The notes: a model not told the origin generated them from the sequence alone. Shown: positions 7,195 to 16,197, numbered from the stretch's first letter. The stretch: 64,000 nucleotides of DNA from Mahella australiensis 50-1 BON (GCF_000213255.1 NC_015520.1:2128001-2192000), one strand, 5' to 3'. Made by a program: numbers and translations.

Positions 7195-9288
7195 CTACTC
7201 CTGTTGTTCGTCAAATAATACTTTGATGTGTACCGGCCCTTTTATATCATCACAATTAACCAGATACAGCACATCGTCTTTACCATAGCCGTATACTGTG
7301 CCGTTGACATATATGCCGGCAGGCTCATTAAGCGATACAAAGCCGAATTGCCCGCCCTCGGCCAATATGACGTCCATAACCCCTCCTGTCATGGAAGCGT
7401 ATTTTACAGCGGCCGATGATATATATTTATCGATTAATCCCAGTATCGCGCGGCCGGCATTTAGCGGAACTAGCTGATATAACGCCACGCCATCGTTCTT
7501 TAGTTCGAATGAAATCTCATCTTTTTGACTTATAACCCGTGCCGAACGACTGAAATGCTCATAGACGGCCACATCGGGCATGGTCAATCCCGGTATATCC
7601 GAAGCTCTTATGCTGCCGTTTACCGTTAACCCGTCATTATTTATATTAAAAGCTGCTATTATGCCTGCATTGCCAGCCTTGTTCCATATTTTAAGCGGGA
7701 CAGGTTCACTGCATGGATCTCTCATCAGGCAATCGGCTGTGGGCACCCCTGGGCGCTTACAGCGAAGTATACGTCCATTGGAAAGCATCAGCGGCTTTAG
7801 AATATCGCCAGATGTTTTGTCCACCGGATCGCTTATATACACAGGCCCACCGCTTATCGCCCTAAGCACCGCATTGTTGACAGCCTGTGGATGAGATGTC
7901 CACCACATATCCCAGTCTCCCCATATAAAATTGCCGTATATATATGAATTATACGCGTTCTGCAGCGCATGCTCCCTGAAGCTGCCCTCGTTATGCGGCA
8001 AGAAATCATCGCTATTGCGCGATACGGCCGATGCCCGCCTGTGCCACAAATCCTCCTGTGCCATGCCCATGCAATTTATGACTAAACCGCCGAAATTAAG
8101 CCCCACAGATGCCTCCAGAGCGTCATGCATGCCGCTCGCCGCTCCAGCCGCAGGCATATTATACTTAATAAAGTTGATCAGCGAACTTTGATTGTCCACC
8201 TTGACAAAATCCACGCCTTTGCTTGCAAGATACGAATGCCATGCATTCCAGAAAGCGAACCCCTTGGCTGCATCAGGATAAGGGATGAGCCTGCCGGCCT
8301 TGGTTGTATATATATTTTCCTTAAACTCCTTGGCTAATGCACCATCTTTAGCTATACCGTCCCAGTATCCGGTAAAAGCATGCCACACCCCTACCCAGTT
8401 GACTCCATATTGTTCCTTCAGCTTACTTATAACGCTGGCCAAGCCTTCGGGAAATTTATCGCTGTCGGCATCAAAGGACTTGAGCTTTCGATCCTCGGTC
8501 TCCGACCATCCATCGTCTATTATAAACCAGCGCACCGGTATACCTTTATCATGGAACTCCCGAGCCTTGTCCAATAAGCCCTGATGATTTACATCATGGT
8601 AAAAAGCATCCCAACTGCACCAACCGAGGTATTCCAATTCATCCGGATATGGCCGTTCGTCTATAGTTTTGCCCGGCGTCCTAAGAGATTTAAGTCCGGC
8701 AAAAGACGAGGTTTTAACCAACTTAAACGGGTCGGCATCCGATGCCAATACAAAGGCCAGCGTATCGCAGCTATTGTAACCCGCATCATATGCGGAAAGC
8801 GTTATCTCCATGCCGCTATCCGCACCGGATAATTCCGCTCTGAATATCTCGTCGCATACGGGCAGCATATGATGGTACATAGCACCGTCTTTCCATACCA
8901 ACGATTGAGTGCGCGGCGGTATTTTCTCTATATCCGTATCAAACCACGGCCTGGTCCACCAATCCTTATGCAGATAATTAGCCATGAGCCCTTCAACATT
9001 ACCGATGGCATCTATATGTAACTTCACACCGCCTATAGGCTCTAAAAAGCCCTTCTTTAGATCAGCGCGCACCCTAAAAAGCGTGGCTCCGCGGTAAGCA
9101 CGAAATATCAAGCTAAGCGACATATCGTCGTCTCCATATTCGGCCGCATCCGAGCCGCACTCCTTAAGCGGTAATTCATATATACAGCCGTCTGCATTTA
9201 CAAGCGGCTTTAATCCTCCTAAAACCAACTTTCCCTCCAAAGTGACATCCAAAGCTTTGTTTTCTCTGTTAAATACTATGTTATACAT
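7195..9288 (-). CDS. Alpha-galactosidase of the raffinose-synthase-like GH36 type
   Basis: A 697-residue GH36-clan glycosidase. After an N-terminal beta-sandwich come WCSWDAF (223-229), IIDDGW (257-261) and the nucleophile motif KVDNQ (D365 inferred), with a later RNSDDF as likely acid/base region. This pattern fits the raffinose synthase/Sip1 branch, which in bacteria hydrolyses alpha-galactosides such as raffinose or melibiose. There is no signal peptide, so it acts in the cytoplasm. A -10 TATAAT lies at 9324-9329. The DNA methyltransferase follows after 9 bp, an unusual pairing. Confidence 0.85.
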   Translation of the reverse strand: MYNIVFNRENKALDVTLEGKLVLGGLKPLVNADGCIYELPLKECGSDAAEYGDDDMSLSLIFRAYRGATLFRVRADLKKGFLEPIGGVKLHIDAIGNVEGLMANYLHKDWWTRPWFDTDIEKIPPRTQSLVWKDGAMYHHMLPVCDEIFRAELSGADSGMEITLSAYDAGYNSCDTLAFVLASDADPFKLVKTSSFAGLKSLRTPGKTIDERPYPDELEYLGWCSWDAFYHDVNHQGLLDKAREFHDKGIPVRWFIIDDGWSETEDRKLKSFDADSDKFPEGLASVISKLKEQYGVNWVGVWHAFTGYWDGIAKDGALAKEFKENIYTTKAGRLIPYPDAAKGFAFWNAWHSYLASKGVDFVKVDNQSSLINFIKYNMPAAGAASGMHDALEASVGLNFGGLVINCMGMAQEDLWHRRASAVSRNSDDFLPHNEGSFREHALQNAYNSYIYGNFIWGDWDMWWTSHPQAVNNAVLRAISGGPVYISDPVDKTSGDILKPLMLSNGRILRCKRPGVPTADCLMRDPCSEPVPLKIWNKAGNAGIIAAFNINNDGLTVNGSIRASDIPGLTMPDVAVYEHFSRSARVISQKDEISFELKNDGVALYQLVPLNAGRAILGLIDKYISSAAVKYASMTGGVMDVILAEGGQFGFVSLNEPAGIYVNGTVYGYGKDDVLYLVNCDDIKGPVHIKVLFDEQQE

Positions 9289-9334
9289 ACTGAATTTCGC
9301 CTCCTGACGTTCTTTATGTAATTATTATATCACA

Positions 9335-9370
9335 AACAAAGCCTGCCATCACAAGATGACAGGCTTTGTT
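9335..9370 (-). terminator. Intrinsic terminator of the por operon
   Basis: An inverted repeat, aacaaagcctg...caggctttgtt, with a 16-bp stem containing one mismatch, starts 12 bp after the porB stop. On the minus strand it is followed by a T-rich stretch (TTTGTTTG). Confidence 0.8.
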
Positions 9371-9382
9371 ATTATATAGAGT

Positions 9383-10318
9383 TTATTTTTCACCACATAG
9401 CTTTAATAGATCGTCCCATTCTTTATCCACATAAGCCTGGAATTCGTCTATAAGGTGGCGGTTTTGCGGCGCGAATAGGTGCTTAAACCTACCCTGCGGC
9501 TTTAGCCAGTCCTCTACGGGGCGTTTATTCTTCGGCTTATAGCTCAGGTGATATTCGCCGTTCACAACTTCATAGAGCGGCCACACGCACGTATCCACTG
9601 CTATTTCTATAAGCTCCATCATTATAGGCGTATCGTATCTCCAACCTCTCGGACACGGAGCCAATACATTCAAGAATGCTGGTCCTTGTGTATATATAGC
9701 CTTTTCGGATTTCTCATACAAATCCCTAAAATTCTTCATCGGCGCTGACTGGGCTACATACGGGATGCCATGGGCCGCCATTATCTTTGTCAAATCCTTT
9801 TTATACTGCAATTTACCCGGTATTACTGAGCCTGCAGGCGATGTGGTGGTATCGGCAAACTTAGGCGTTGACGATGAACGCTGTATACCGGTATTCATAT
9901 AGGCCTCGTTATCATAGCATACATATACCATGTCATGCCCGCGCTCCATGGCGCCTGACAATGATTGAAAGCCTATATCGTAGGTACCGCCGTCTCCTCC
10001 GAAGGCTATAAATTTAGTATCATATGGTATTTTACCCTGTTTCTTGAGTGAAACATATGCCGCTTCCGCACCTGACACCGTGGCTGCAGCGTTTTCAAAA
10101 GCGCTGTGTATATATGAATCCTTCCATGCTGAATAAGGATATATGCTGCTGGATACCTCAAGACAGCCTGTAGCATTGGCTATAACGGCATGGTCTTCAG
10201 GCTTCAATGCGCGGAGTACAGTGCGCACTACCACAGGAGCACCGCAGCCAGCACACATTCTATGTCCACCTGTAAACCTTTCAGGCTTCTGCGCTGTTTT
10301 CTTAAAATTATATGGCAT
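9383..10318 (-). CDS. porB: Pyruvate (2-oxoacid):ferredoxin oxidoreductase, beta subunit
   Basis: A 311-residue thiamine-diphosphate and Fe-S subunit. CAGCG near residues 22-26 starts the cluster ligands, and FGGDGGTYDIG followed about 30 residues later by YDNEAYMNTG is the thiamine-diphosphate site. The enzyme oxidises pyruvate and CoA to acetyl-CoA and CO2, reducing ferredoxin, and links sugar breakdown to H2 or fermentation. It is the last gene of porCDAB, 12 bp after porA. Subunit order and size match the four-subunit archaeal/Thermotoga type, not the large single-chain clostridial enzyme. The 2-oxoacid specificity is inferred. Confidence 0.92.
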   Translation of the reverse strand: MPYNFKKTAQKPERFTGGHRMCAGCGAPVVVRTVLRALKPEDHAVIANATGCLEVSSSIYPYSAWKDSYIHSAFENAAATVSGAEAAYVSLKKQGKIPYDTKFIAFGGDGGTYDIGFQSLSGAMERGHDMVYVCYDNEAYMNTGIQRSSSTPKFADTTTSPAGSVIPGKLQYKKDLTKIMAAHGIPYVAQSAPMKNFRDLYEKSEKAIYTQGPAFLNVLAPCPRGWRYDTPIMMELIEIAVDTCVWPLYEVVNGEYHLSYKPKNKRPVEDWLKPQGRFKHLFAPQNRHLIDEFQAYVDKEWDDLLKLCGEK

Positions 10319-10330
10319 ACTTTACACCTC

Positions 10331-11512
10331 CTATTCCCTTATACCTAGATAGTTATATAAATTGTCTACTTGACCGCTATCCGCTATCTTCTGCAAGTGA
10401 TCGTAGACTTGTTTGATATCATAAACACCGACGTCACGGCCTCCCAGACCGTAGATGTAATTTATAACCTTAACGCCGTCGGCTTTGCCGTACATAGCGC
10501 TGCGCACATCGACGAATATAGGTCCGCCTGCCGCTGAGAATCCCTCCGCTTTATCCATAACGGCCACTGCCTTGACATGCGATAATGCTTTGGCTATCTC
10601 ATCAGCCGGGAAAGGCCTGAACAAGCGTATCTTCAACAAACCGGCCTTTATGCCCTGCTCGCGCAGCATATCCACTGTATCTTTGGCTGTACCAGCCGTA
10701 GAGTTGGCTATCACTATAGCTATATCGGCATCGTCGAGCTTATACTCCTCAAACAGGCCATACTGGCGCCCTGAAATCTTGGCGAATTCGTTTTGTACGT
10801 CGATCAACACTTGTTTCGCATTTTTTATAGCCTCAGCCTGTTGGCGCTTATGCTCGAAATAAAATGCCGGCAGATCGAACATACCCATGCTTACCGGGTG
10901 TTCTTTATCCAAAAGCGAATATTTGGGTTTATATTCACCTACGAAATTTTTAACCAGTTCATCTTCAAGCAGCATTATATTTTCCACCGAATGGCTGGTT
11001 ATAAAGCCGTCATAGCATACCATAACCGGAAGCTGCACATCTGCATGCTCGGCTACCCTTATAGCCATTATAAGGCTATCATAGGCCTCCTGATTGGTTT
11101 CATTATATATCTGTATCCATCCGGAATCCCTGGCACCCATAGCATCGCTGTGATCATTGTGAATGTTTATGGGCGCGGACAATGCTCTGTTAACCGCTGT
11201 CATAACGATGGGTAAGCGCATGGATGCTGCTATGTAAAGCATCTCCCACATCAGAGCCAAACCCTGGGACGATGTAGCCGTCATGGTACGCGCTCCGGCA
11301 GCCTCGGCACCTATGCAGGCGCTCATGGCGCTGTGCTCGCTCTCTACAGCGACGAATTCCGTATGAACCTGACCGTTAGCTACAAATTGGGAAAAGTATT
11401 GTGGTACCTCCGTAGACGGCGTTATAGGAAATGCCGCCACTACATCTGGATCTATCTGTCTCATGGCAAAGGCTACTGCCTCATTGCCACTTAATCTTTC
11501 TCTTATGGCCAT
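10331..11512 (-). CDS. porA: Pyruvate (2-oxoacid):ferredoxin oxidoreductase, alpha subunit
   Basis: A 393-residue subunit with the pyrimidine-binding fold. The N-terminal GNEAVAFAMRQIDPDVVAAF-PITPSTE region and TSSQGLALMWEMLY are typical of PorA. A C-terminal transketolase-like domain follows. It pairs with PorB to form the thiamine active site. It sits between porD (19 bp upstream) and porB in a tight operon. Confidence 0.93.
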   Translation of the reverse strand: MAIRERLSGNEAVAFAMRQIDPDVVAAFPITPSTEVPQYFSQFVANGQVHTEFVAVESEHSAMSACIGAEAAGARTMTATSSQGLALMWEMLYIAASMRLPIVMTAVNRALSAPINIHNDHSDAMGARDSGWIQIYNETNQEAYDSLIMAIRVAEHADVQLPVMVCYDGFITSHSVENIMLLEDELVKNFVGEYKPKYSLLDKEHPVSMGMFDLPAFYFEHKRQQAEAIKNAKQVLIDVQNEFAKISGRQYGLFEEYKLDDADIAIVIANSTAGTAKDTVDMLREQGIKAGLLKIRLFRPFPADEIAKALSHVKAVAVMDKAEGFSAAGGPIFVDVRSAMYGKADGVKVINYIYGLGGRDVGVYDIKQVYDHLQKIADSGQVDNLYNYLGIRE

Positions 11513-11531
11513 ATTGCAACTCCTCTCTATT

Positions 11532-11843
11532 TTAAGATATATCCTCTACAAAATCTATTGCATCGAACGGGCATACCTCCACACATACGCCGCAGCCCTT
11601 GCAGTGATCATAGTCATATTTGATTTTACCATCATCAGTTGGTATTATCGACGTATCTGGACAAGTCGGCCAACACAAAAGACAACCGGTGCATTTATCC
11701 TCGATCAACACAGGGCGCATGGTACGCCAATCCCCAGTGGTGAAGGTTTCTGCACCTCCTGCCCACGGTGCCACGCCTCCCGGCGTTATGTCGCGCCAGC
11801 TTATATCCTCATTAATTTCTTCTATTTTTTTTACTTCGTTCAT
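11532..11843 (-). CDS. porD: Pyruvate (2-oxoacid):ferredoxin oxidoreductase, delta subunit (2x[4Fe-4S])
   Basis: A 103-residue ferredoxin-like subunit with two complete CxxCxxCxxxC motifs: C51, C54, C57, C61 and C81, C84, C87, C91. Each fourth Cys is followed by Pro, as in [4Fe-4S] ferredoxins. It passes electrons from the catalytic subunits to free ferredoxin. Its ATG overlaps the porC stop by 4 bp, so the two are translationally coupled. Confidence 0.93.
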   Translation of the reverse strand: MNEVKKIEEINEDISWRDITPGGVAPWAGGAETFTTGDWRTMRPVLIEDKCTGCLLCWPTCPDTSIIPTDDGKIKYDYDHCKGCGVCVEVCPFDAIDFVEDIS

Positions 11844-12418
11844 GATATTCTTACCTCCTCCATCGCCCTCTTCAAAGCCCGCACATTGCCATCTATAACC
11901 TCGGGCTTGGTGGCGAATTTATGATGGAATGACTCTTCCATACTTTTTATAAACTGTTCCTTCTCGACTAAACCAGTCATAGCCATTATAGCTCCCAACA
12001 TCGGAACGTTGGGAAAATACCTACCCAACTCTTCTTCGGATATCTTCTTGGCATCGACTGTACCCACTTTACCTTTGTAATCCTTTAGATAATGCCTTAT
12101 TTCCTCGGGCGACTTAGGGGTATTTACGACTATACCACCTGTTTCTTTTAGACCGGCTGTAACATCCACCGATGCAAGAAGTGTTTCGTCCACTACTACC
12201 ACATAATCGGGTTCATAGATATTGGAATGCACCCTTATAGGCTCATCGCTTATCCTGTTATAAGCTGTGAGCGGTGCGCCGGAACGTTCGGGACCATATT
12301 CGGGGAAGCCCTGAATATATTTACCGGTGTTGAAGAGCGCCTCGGCTAAAAGCAACGAAGCCGTCTTTGCACCTTGGCCTCCACGGCCATGCCAACGGAT
12401 CTCTATCATCTTTCCCAT
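11840..12418 (-). CDS. porC: Pyruvate (2-oxoacid):ferredoxin oxidoreductase, gamma subunit
   Basis: A 192-residue subunit beginning MGKMIEIRWHGRGGQGAKTA, the PorC/PorG hallmark. It is the first gene of porCDAB. I place the start at ATG 12418, six nt after an AGGA; ATG 12409 would also give a normal protein. The longer frame to 12490 runs through a perfect hairpin and lacks family similarity, so it is unlikely to be translated. A stronger GGGAGG lies about 35 nt upstream, beyond the hairpin. Confidence 0.9.
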   Translation of the reverse strand: MGKMIEIRWHGRGGQGAKTASLLLAEALFNTGKYIQGFPEYGPERSGAPLTAYNRISDEPIRVHSNIYEPDYVVVVDETLLASVDVTAGLKETGGIVVNTPKSPEEIRHYLKDYKGKVGTVDAKKISEEELGRYFPNVPMLGAIMAMTGLVEKEQFIKSMEESFHHKFATKPEVIDGNVRALKRAMEEVRIS

Positions 12419-12425
12419 ATGATGT

Positions 12426-12447
12426 CCTGGTTTGTAATTAAACCAGG
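12426..12447 (-). promoter_or_regulatory. Hairpin in the porC leader between a strong Shine-Dalgarno and the start codon
   Basis: A perfect 8-bp inverted repeat (CCTGGTTT / AAACCAGG, 6-nt loop) lies 7 nt before the porC ATG. Its 3' arm contains the weak AGG close to the start. A strong GGGAGG lies just 5' of the hairpin. Folding would hide the near site but bring the strong site to about 13 nt from the ATG. Confidence 0.6.
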
Positions 12448-12554
12448 TCCACACCTCCCTTATATATTTATAAACTATTAGTTTTAACAACGCAATTTTT
12501 ATAGGTCAAAGATCTCATTTTAGCATCAGCTCCTATATAGCCTTAACCTTTCAT

Positions 12555-12584
12555 ATTATAGCAGCAGCGTACAAGTCATGTCAA
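12555..12584 (-). promoter_or_regulatory. Near-consensus promoter of the por operon
   Basis: On the minus strand TTGACA (12579-12584) and TATAAT (12555-12560), both perfect hexamers, are 18 bp apart. It predicts a leader of about 130 nt before porC and strong constitutive expression, as expected for a central fermentation enzyme. Confidence 0.85.
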
Positions 12585-12607
12585 GGAAAGGCTAAAAGTC
12601 GCAAAAT

Positions 12608-14083
12608 TCAAAACTCAATGCCATCGCAACGATCGCATTTGCCGCATCTAGAAGAAATCGGTTTCTCTCCAAAGTAATTCAATATGTAATTCCGACGACA
12701 AGTGTATGTTTTGCAGTAGTTCACTATGCTTTCCAATCGTTCCATATCATATCGGCGTTGCTTGTTATACGCCGATATGTCCACAGGCCAATATTCAAAG
12801 GATTTGCTTCTGTCAAGCAACCTGTACGCCCTTTGCCAAGTACCTTTAACCGGCAAACGCTTTATAGCTCCGGCGCGTTCCAACGCCTCCAAAGCTACAT
12901 TTACTGCCGAGACCGATATGCCGTCGGACAACGACGCTGCTGTTTCTTTTATCCCTAGTGTTACAACATCACTGCCTGAACGACAAAGTGAATTGTAGAC
13001 AGCCCGTACAGCCTTTAGATTTGGATAATTATTATTTATCATAAACTCCTGTAAATGTTTATCCGACGGTTTATAAAGCAATATGCAGCATGCTGGTTGT
13101 CCATCCCGTCCCGCTCTGCCAGCTTCCTGATAATAGGCTTCCAGACTGGCTGGCATATTATAGTGCAGCACAAAACCCACATCGGGCTTGTCCACGCCCA
13201 TGCCGAAGGCATTGGTGGCCAATATGACAGGCAAACGCCCCTGCATGAAATCATCCTGCACGCGTATGCGCTGTTGGTCGCTTAGGCCGGCATGATAAGG
13301 GGCCGCAATAATGCCGGCGCGATTCAACCTTGTAGCCAGCATTTCGGTCGCCTTTCGCGTAGCTGTGTATATTATGCCCGGAAATCTAAGTTGACCTATC
13401 GTATCTAAAATAAAAGCCTCTCTTTGGCTCTCAGATGATACTGCCTTTACTATAAAACGAAGATTGGGACGTTCAAATCCCGTTACAAAACATCTAGGAC
13501 GCACAAGCTTTAATTGCTGTATGATATCATCCCTGACGTACGACGTTGCGGTGGCGGTAGTAGCTATAACCGGCGGCCGTCCAGTATATTCTATGGCCTG
13601 AGCCAGTCGCAGGTAATCCGGCCTAAAATCATGCCCCCACTGAGATATGCAATGCGCCTCGTCTACCGCAAACAATGATATATGTACTTCTTTTAAACCA
13701 TCTAAAAAGCTCTGGCTGCGAAATCTCTCCGGCGCCACATATATCAACTTATAGCGCCCCTTTTGCAGACGTCTCATGCATTCCTGTTGTTGAGCTATCG
13801 TCAACGTGCTATTTATAAAAGCAGCCGGTATACCGTTGTGCCTTAAAAAATCCACCTGGTCTTTCATAAGCGCTATCAATGGCGATACTACTATGGCCGT
13901 ACCCGGCAAAATCAATGCAGGCAGTTGATAGCACAGCGATTTACCGCTGCCGGTAGGCATCACCGCCAATGTATCGTTGCCGCTCAATACGGAGCGTATA
14001 ACGGCCTCCTGCTGACCGATAAACGCATCATAACCGAAATATCGTTTGAGGTAAATTAAGAGATTGTCGGTTTCAACGGCCAT
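12608..14083 (-). CDS. recQ: ATP-dependent DNA helicase RecQ (short form)
   Basis: A 3'-5' superfamily 2 DNA helicase used in recombination and replication-fork repair. Walker A (MPTGSGKS) is at 43-50 and DEAH at 141-144 with the RecQ aromatic loop after it. Helicase motifs IV-VI are present (GMGVDKP, QEAGRAGRDG), and the C-terminal four-Cys zinc site ends in CGKCDRC. At 491 residues it stops after the zinc domain, without an HRDC and probably without a full winged-helix domain. Its start overlaps the end of yjbQ by 11 bp. Confidence 0.93.
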   Translation of the reverse strand: MAVETDNLLIYLKRYFGYDAFIGQQEAVIRSVLSGNDTLAVMPTGSGKSLCYQLPALILPGTAIVVSPLIALMKDQVDFLRHNGIPAAFINSTLTIAQQQECMRRLQKGRYKLIYVAPERFRSQSFLDGLKEVHISLFAVDEAHCISQWGHDFRPDYLRLAQAIEYTGRPPVIATTATATSYVRDDIIQQLKLVRPRCFVTGFERPNLRFIVKAVSSESQREAFILDTIGQLRFPGIIYTATRKATEMLATRLNRAGIIAAPYHAGLSDQQRIRVQDDFMQGRLPVILATNAFGMGVDKPDVGFVLHYNMPASLEAYYQEAGRAGRDGQPACCILLYKPSDKHLQEFMINNNYPNLKAVRAVYNSLCRSGSDVVTLGIKETAASLSDGISVSAVNVALEALERAGAIKRLPVKGTWQRAYRLLDRSKSFEYWPVDISAYNKQRRYDMERLESIVNYCKTYTCRRNYILNYFGEKPISSRCGKCDRCDGIEF

Positions 14084-14477
14084 GAATCACCGTCACCAAC
14101 ACCTGCCTTGGGCGCGGACCATCGAATTCGCAGAAATAAACGGCTTGCCAGCGCCCCAGCTTAAGCTTGCCGTCAACAATCGGCACTATTTGGGAACAAC
14201 CGAAGAAACTTGATTTTATATGGGCATCGGAATTGCCTTCAACATGAGCATAATGTCCGTATCTAGGCACAGCTTTATTGAGGTATTCAGCCACATCGGC
14301 CATCACGTCCGGATCGGCATTCTCATTGATGGTAACGCCGGCCGTAGTATGCGGTACATATATCATGCATATGCCATTGGTTATATCGGAACGGTCTACC
14401 AGAGTCTGGATCTCGTTTGTAATATCTATAAATTGCTGCCGTTGCGTGGTAACAACATCCAACTTCTCCATAAACAT
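14073..14477 (-). CDS. YjbQ/UPF0047 family protein
   Basis: A 134-residue single-domain protein of the YjbQ family, with HTTAGVTINENADPDV in the middle and RWQAVYFCEFDGPRPR at the C-terminus. Members have been described as having weak thiamine-phosphate synthase activity, but their physiological role is unsettled. A true thiE is present elsewhere in this window. The start at ATG 14477 follows GGAGGG by 6 nt; upstream in-frame ATGs fall across the promoter. It forms a two-gene operon with recQ. Confidence 0.85.
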   Translation of the reverse strand: MFMEKLDVVTTQRQQFIDITNEIQTLVDRSDITNGICMIYVPHTTAGVTINENADPDVMADVAEYLNKAVPRYGHYAHVEGNSDAHIKSSFFGCSQIVPIVDGKLKLGRWQAVYFCEFDGPRPRQVLVTVIHGR

Positions 14478-14516
14478 ATTTTTCCCTCCAAATGATAAGC
14501 TCTCGTCTATAAGCTT

Positions 14517-14545
14517 ATTATACCCTCCGATATATTTTATTGCAA
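14517..14545 (-). promoter_or_regulatory. Promoter of yjbQ-recQ
   Basis: Minus-strand TTGCAA (14540-14545) and TATAAT (14517-14522) with a 17-bp spacer. It lies between the MITE-like element and yjbQ, so the insertion left it intact, 16 bp away from the element's end. Confidence 0.7.
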
Positions 14546-14561
14546 ACAGCAATTATAGAAC

Positions 14562-14693
14562 GGGCGCATGTAATTTTATTGATACATAATATTCCAGAAG
14601 CAACCCGCTACGCAATGTCATGAAGCCGTCGCTTCCGCGGTGCATTCTGTATTATATTTACCATAATTTGCTTCAAAAAAATTACATGCGCCC
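14562..14693. mobile_element. MITE-like element, 132 bp, with 16-bp perfect inverted ends
   Basis: The ends GGGCGCATGTAATTTT (14562-14577) and its exact reverse complement (14678-14693) extend to about 21 bp with one mismatch. The element is flanked by identical 9-bp copies of ttatagaac (14553-14561 and 14694-14702), a target-site duplication. There is no open frame inside. Size, perfect ends and intact duplication indicate a recent non-autonomous insertion mobilised by a transposase elsewhere; a 9-bp duplication fits several IS families. It sits between the divergent yjbQ and sulfatase genes. Confidence 0.85.
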
Positions 14694-14785
14694 TTATAGA
14701 ACGTATTTATTTTCTGGCTATATGAATGATTAATATATTTTTTAGAAAAGAAGGATTTTTAAAATTAATGCCGAATATATAACAC

Positions 14786-14821
14786 ATAAACTTTTAATCA
14801 TACTTTTAATCAAAAGTTTAT
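14786..14821 (+). promoter_or_regulatory. Candidate operator upstream of the sulfatase locus
   Basis: A perfect 10-bp inverted repeat ATAAACTTTT (14786-14795) / AAAAGTTTAT (14812-14821) encloses two direct copies of ACTTTTAATCA (14790-14800, 14802-14812; period 12). It lies about 50 bp before the first sulfatase gene. AT-rich repeats of this shape resemble ROK/NagC-type sites, and the locus encodes a ROK regulator, but the pairing is inferred. Confidence 0.45.
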
Positions 14822-14871
14822 AAAGTTTAGTTAAATAGCTAATGTGCACAATAATAAGGAGAGATGAGTTT

Positions 14872-16197
14872 ATGAATGAAAAACCAAATATAGTTATCGT
14901 ATTTACCGATCAGCAACGTTGGGATACAGTGGGATGCTATGGCAATACATTGGATCTTACACCAAATCTGGACGCCGTGGCCAAACAAGGAATAACATTT
15001 AAAAATGCATTTACGTGTCAACCAGTGTGCGGTCCGGCACGTGCCAGCCTTCAAACCGGTCGGTATGCAACTGCTACAGGCTGTTTCAGAAATCATATAG
15101 CCCTGCCTGACAACGAAAAAACCATAGCACACTATTTAAGGTCCAATGGTTATGAAACCGCCTATGTCGGCAAATGGCATCTTGGTGGCACATGGGATAA
15201 ACCGGTCCCGAAAGAAAAGCGCGGTGGTTACGATGATTATTGGATAGCTGCAGATCTTCTTGAATTTACATCTCATCCATATGAAGGTAAGCTTTTTGAT
15301 AAATTCGATAATCCGGTTGAATTCAATAAGTATCGTGTGGATGCAGTTACCGATTTCGCTATAGAATATTTGAAAGCACGTAGTAACGATAAACCGTTTT
15401 TATTATTTGTATCTTATCTTGAGCCACATCACCAAAATGATATGAACAGATACGTTGCACCCGAAGGTTATGCGGAAAGGTATAGAAATGCGCCTGTGCC
15501 GATGGATCTGATAGATAAGGATGGCGATTGGAAAGAGAATTTACCCGATTATTATGGAATTTGTAAGAGAATAGACGAAAATTTAGGACGTATCATAGAA
15601 CAACTTAAAGAACTCGACATATACGACAACACTATACTAATCTTCACCAGTGATCACGGCAGCCATTTCCGAACAAGGAACAGTGAATACAAGAGATCAT
15701 GTCATGAGGCCAGCATAAGGATACCTATGATTATGCATGTCCCCGACATTAAAGAAAGCGTCGCAGTAGAAGAACTGGTAAGCCTCGTGGATATCGCACC
15801 CACGCTGCTTGAAGCAGCGGGCATATATGTTCCTCGGAACATGCATGGAAGATCGCTCATACCGCTCTTAAGAGGAGGTGATGTAAATTGGCGTAGCGAG
15901 GTATTCGTTCAGATCAGCGAGTCGCAGGTTGGCAGAGCAATACGTACTAATAAATGGAAGTATTGTATCTATGCGCCGGATAAGGACGGTTGGAATGATA
16001 TTGGCAGCGATATATACGTTGAGCAATATCTATACGACCTGGAAAATGATCCTTATGAGCAAAACAATTTGATAGGCAATGAGGCATATCGTTCTGTATG
16101 CGATGCCCTGGCAAAAGCATTAAAAAGACAAATGCTTTTAACAGGAGAACAGGAACCAAAGATAATTCGAGCAAAAGCGGTAAGTGATCTAATATAA
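14872..16197 (+). CDS. Cys-type sulfatase (no signal peptide)
   Basis: A 441-residue alkaline-phosphatase-superfamily sulfatase. It starts MNEKPNIVIVFTDQQRW, and the formylglycine signature is C53-G-P-A-R followed by TGR at 62-64. FTSDHG near residue 260 is the second metal site. Cys53 must be converted to formylglycine, in anaerobes by a radical-SAM maturase, which is not in this window. No signal peptide is visible, so it should act in the cytoplasm on imported sulfated sugars. ATG 14872 follows AAGGAG. It heads the locus with an ABC importer. Confidence 0.88.
   Translation: MNEKPNIVIVFTDQQRWDTVGCYGNTLDLTPNLDAVAKQGITFKNAFTCQPVCGPARASLQTGRYATATGCFRNHIALPDNEKTIAHYLRSNGYETAYVGKWHLGGTWDKPVPKEKRGGYDDYWIAADLLEFTSHPYEGKLFDKFDNPVEFNKYRVDAVTDFAIEYLKARSNDKPFLLFVSYLEPHHQNDMNRYVAPEGYAERYRNAPVPMDLIDKDGDWKENLPDYYGICKRIDENLGRIIEQLKELDIYDNTILIFTSDHGSHFRTRNSEYKRSCHEASIRIPMIMHVPDIKESVAVEELVSLVDIAPTLLEAAGIYVPRNMHGRSLIPLLRGGDVNWRSEVFVQISESQVGRAIRTNKWKYCIYAPDKDGWNDIGSDIYVEQYLYDLENDPYEQNNLIGNEAYRSVCDALAKALKRQMLLTGEQEPKIIRAKAVSDLI

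Noticed and set aside
14073-14477. YjbQ as the thiamine-phosphate synthase of this organism
   Set aside because: A canonical thiE under a TPP riboswitch is present at 50135-50758, so yjbQ is unlikely to be the main enzyme.
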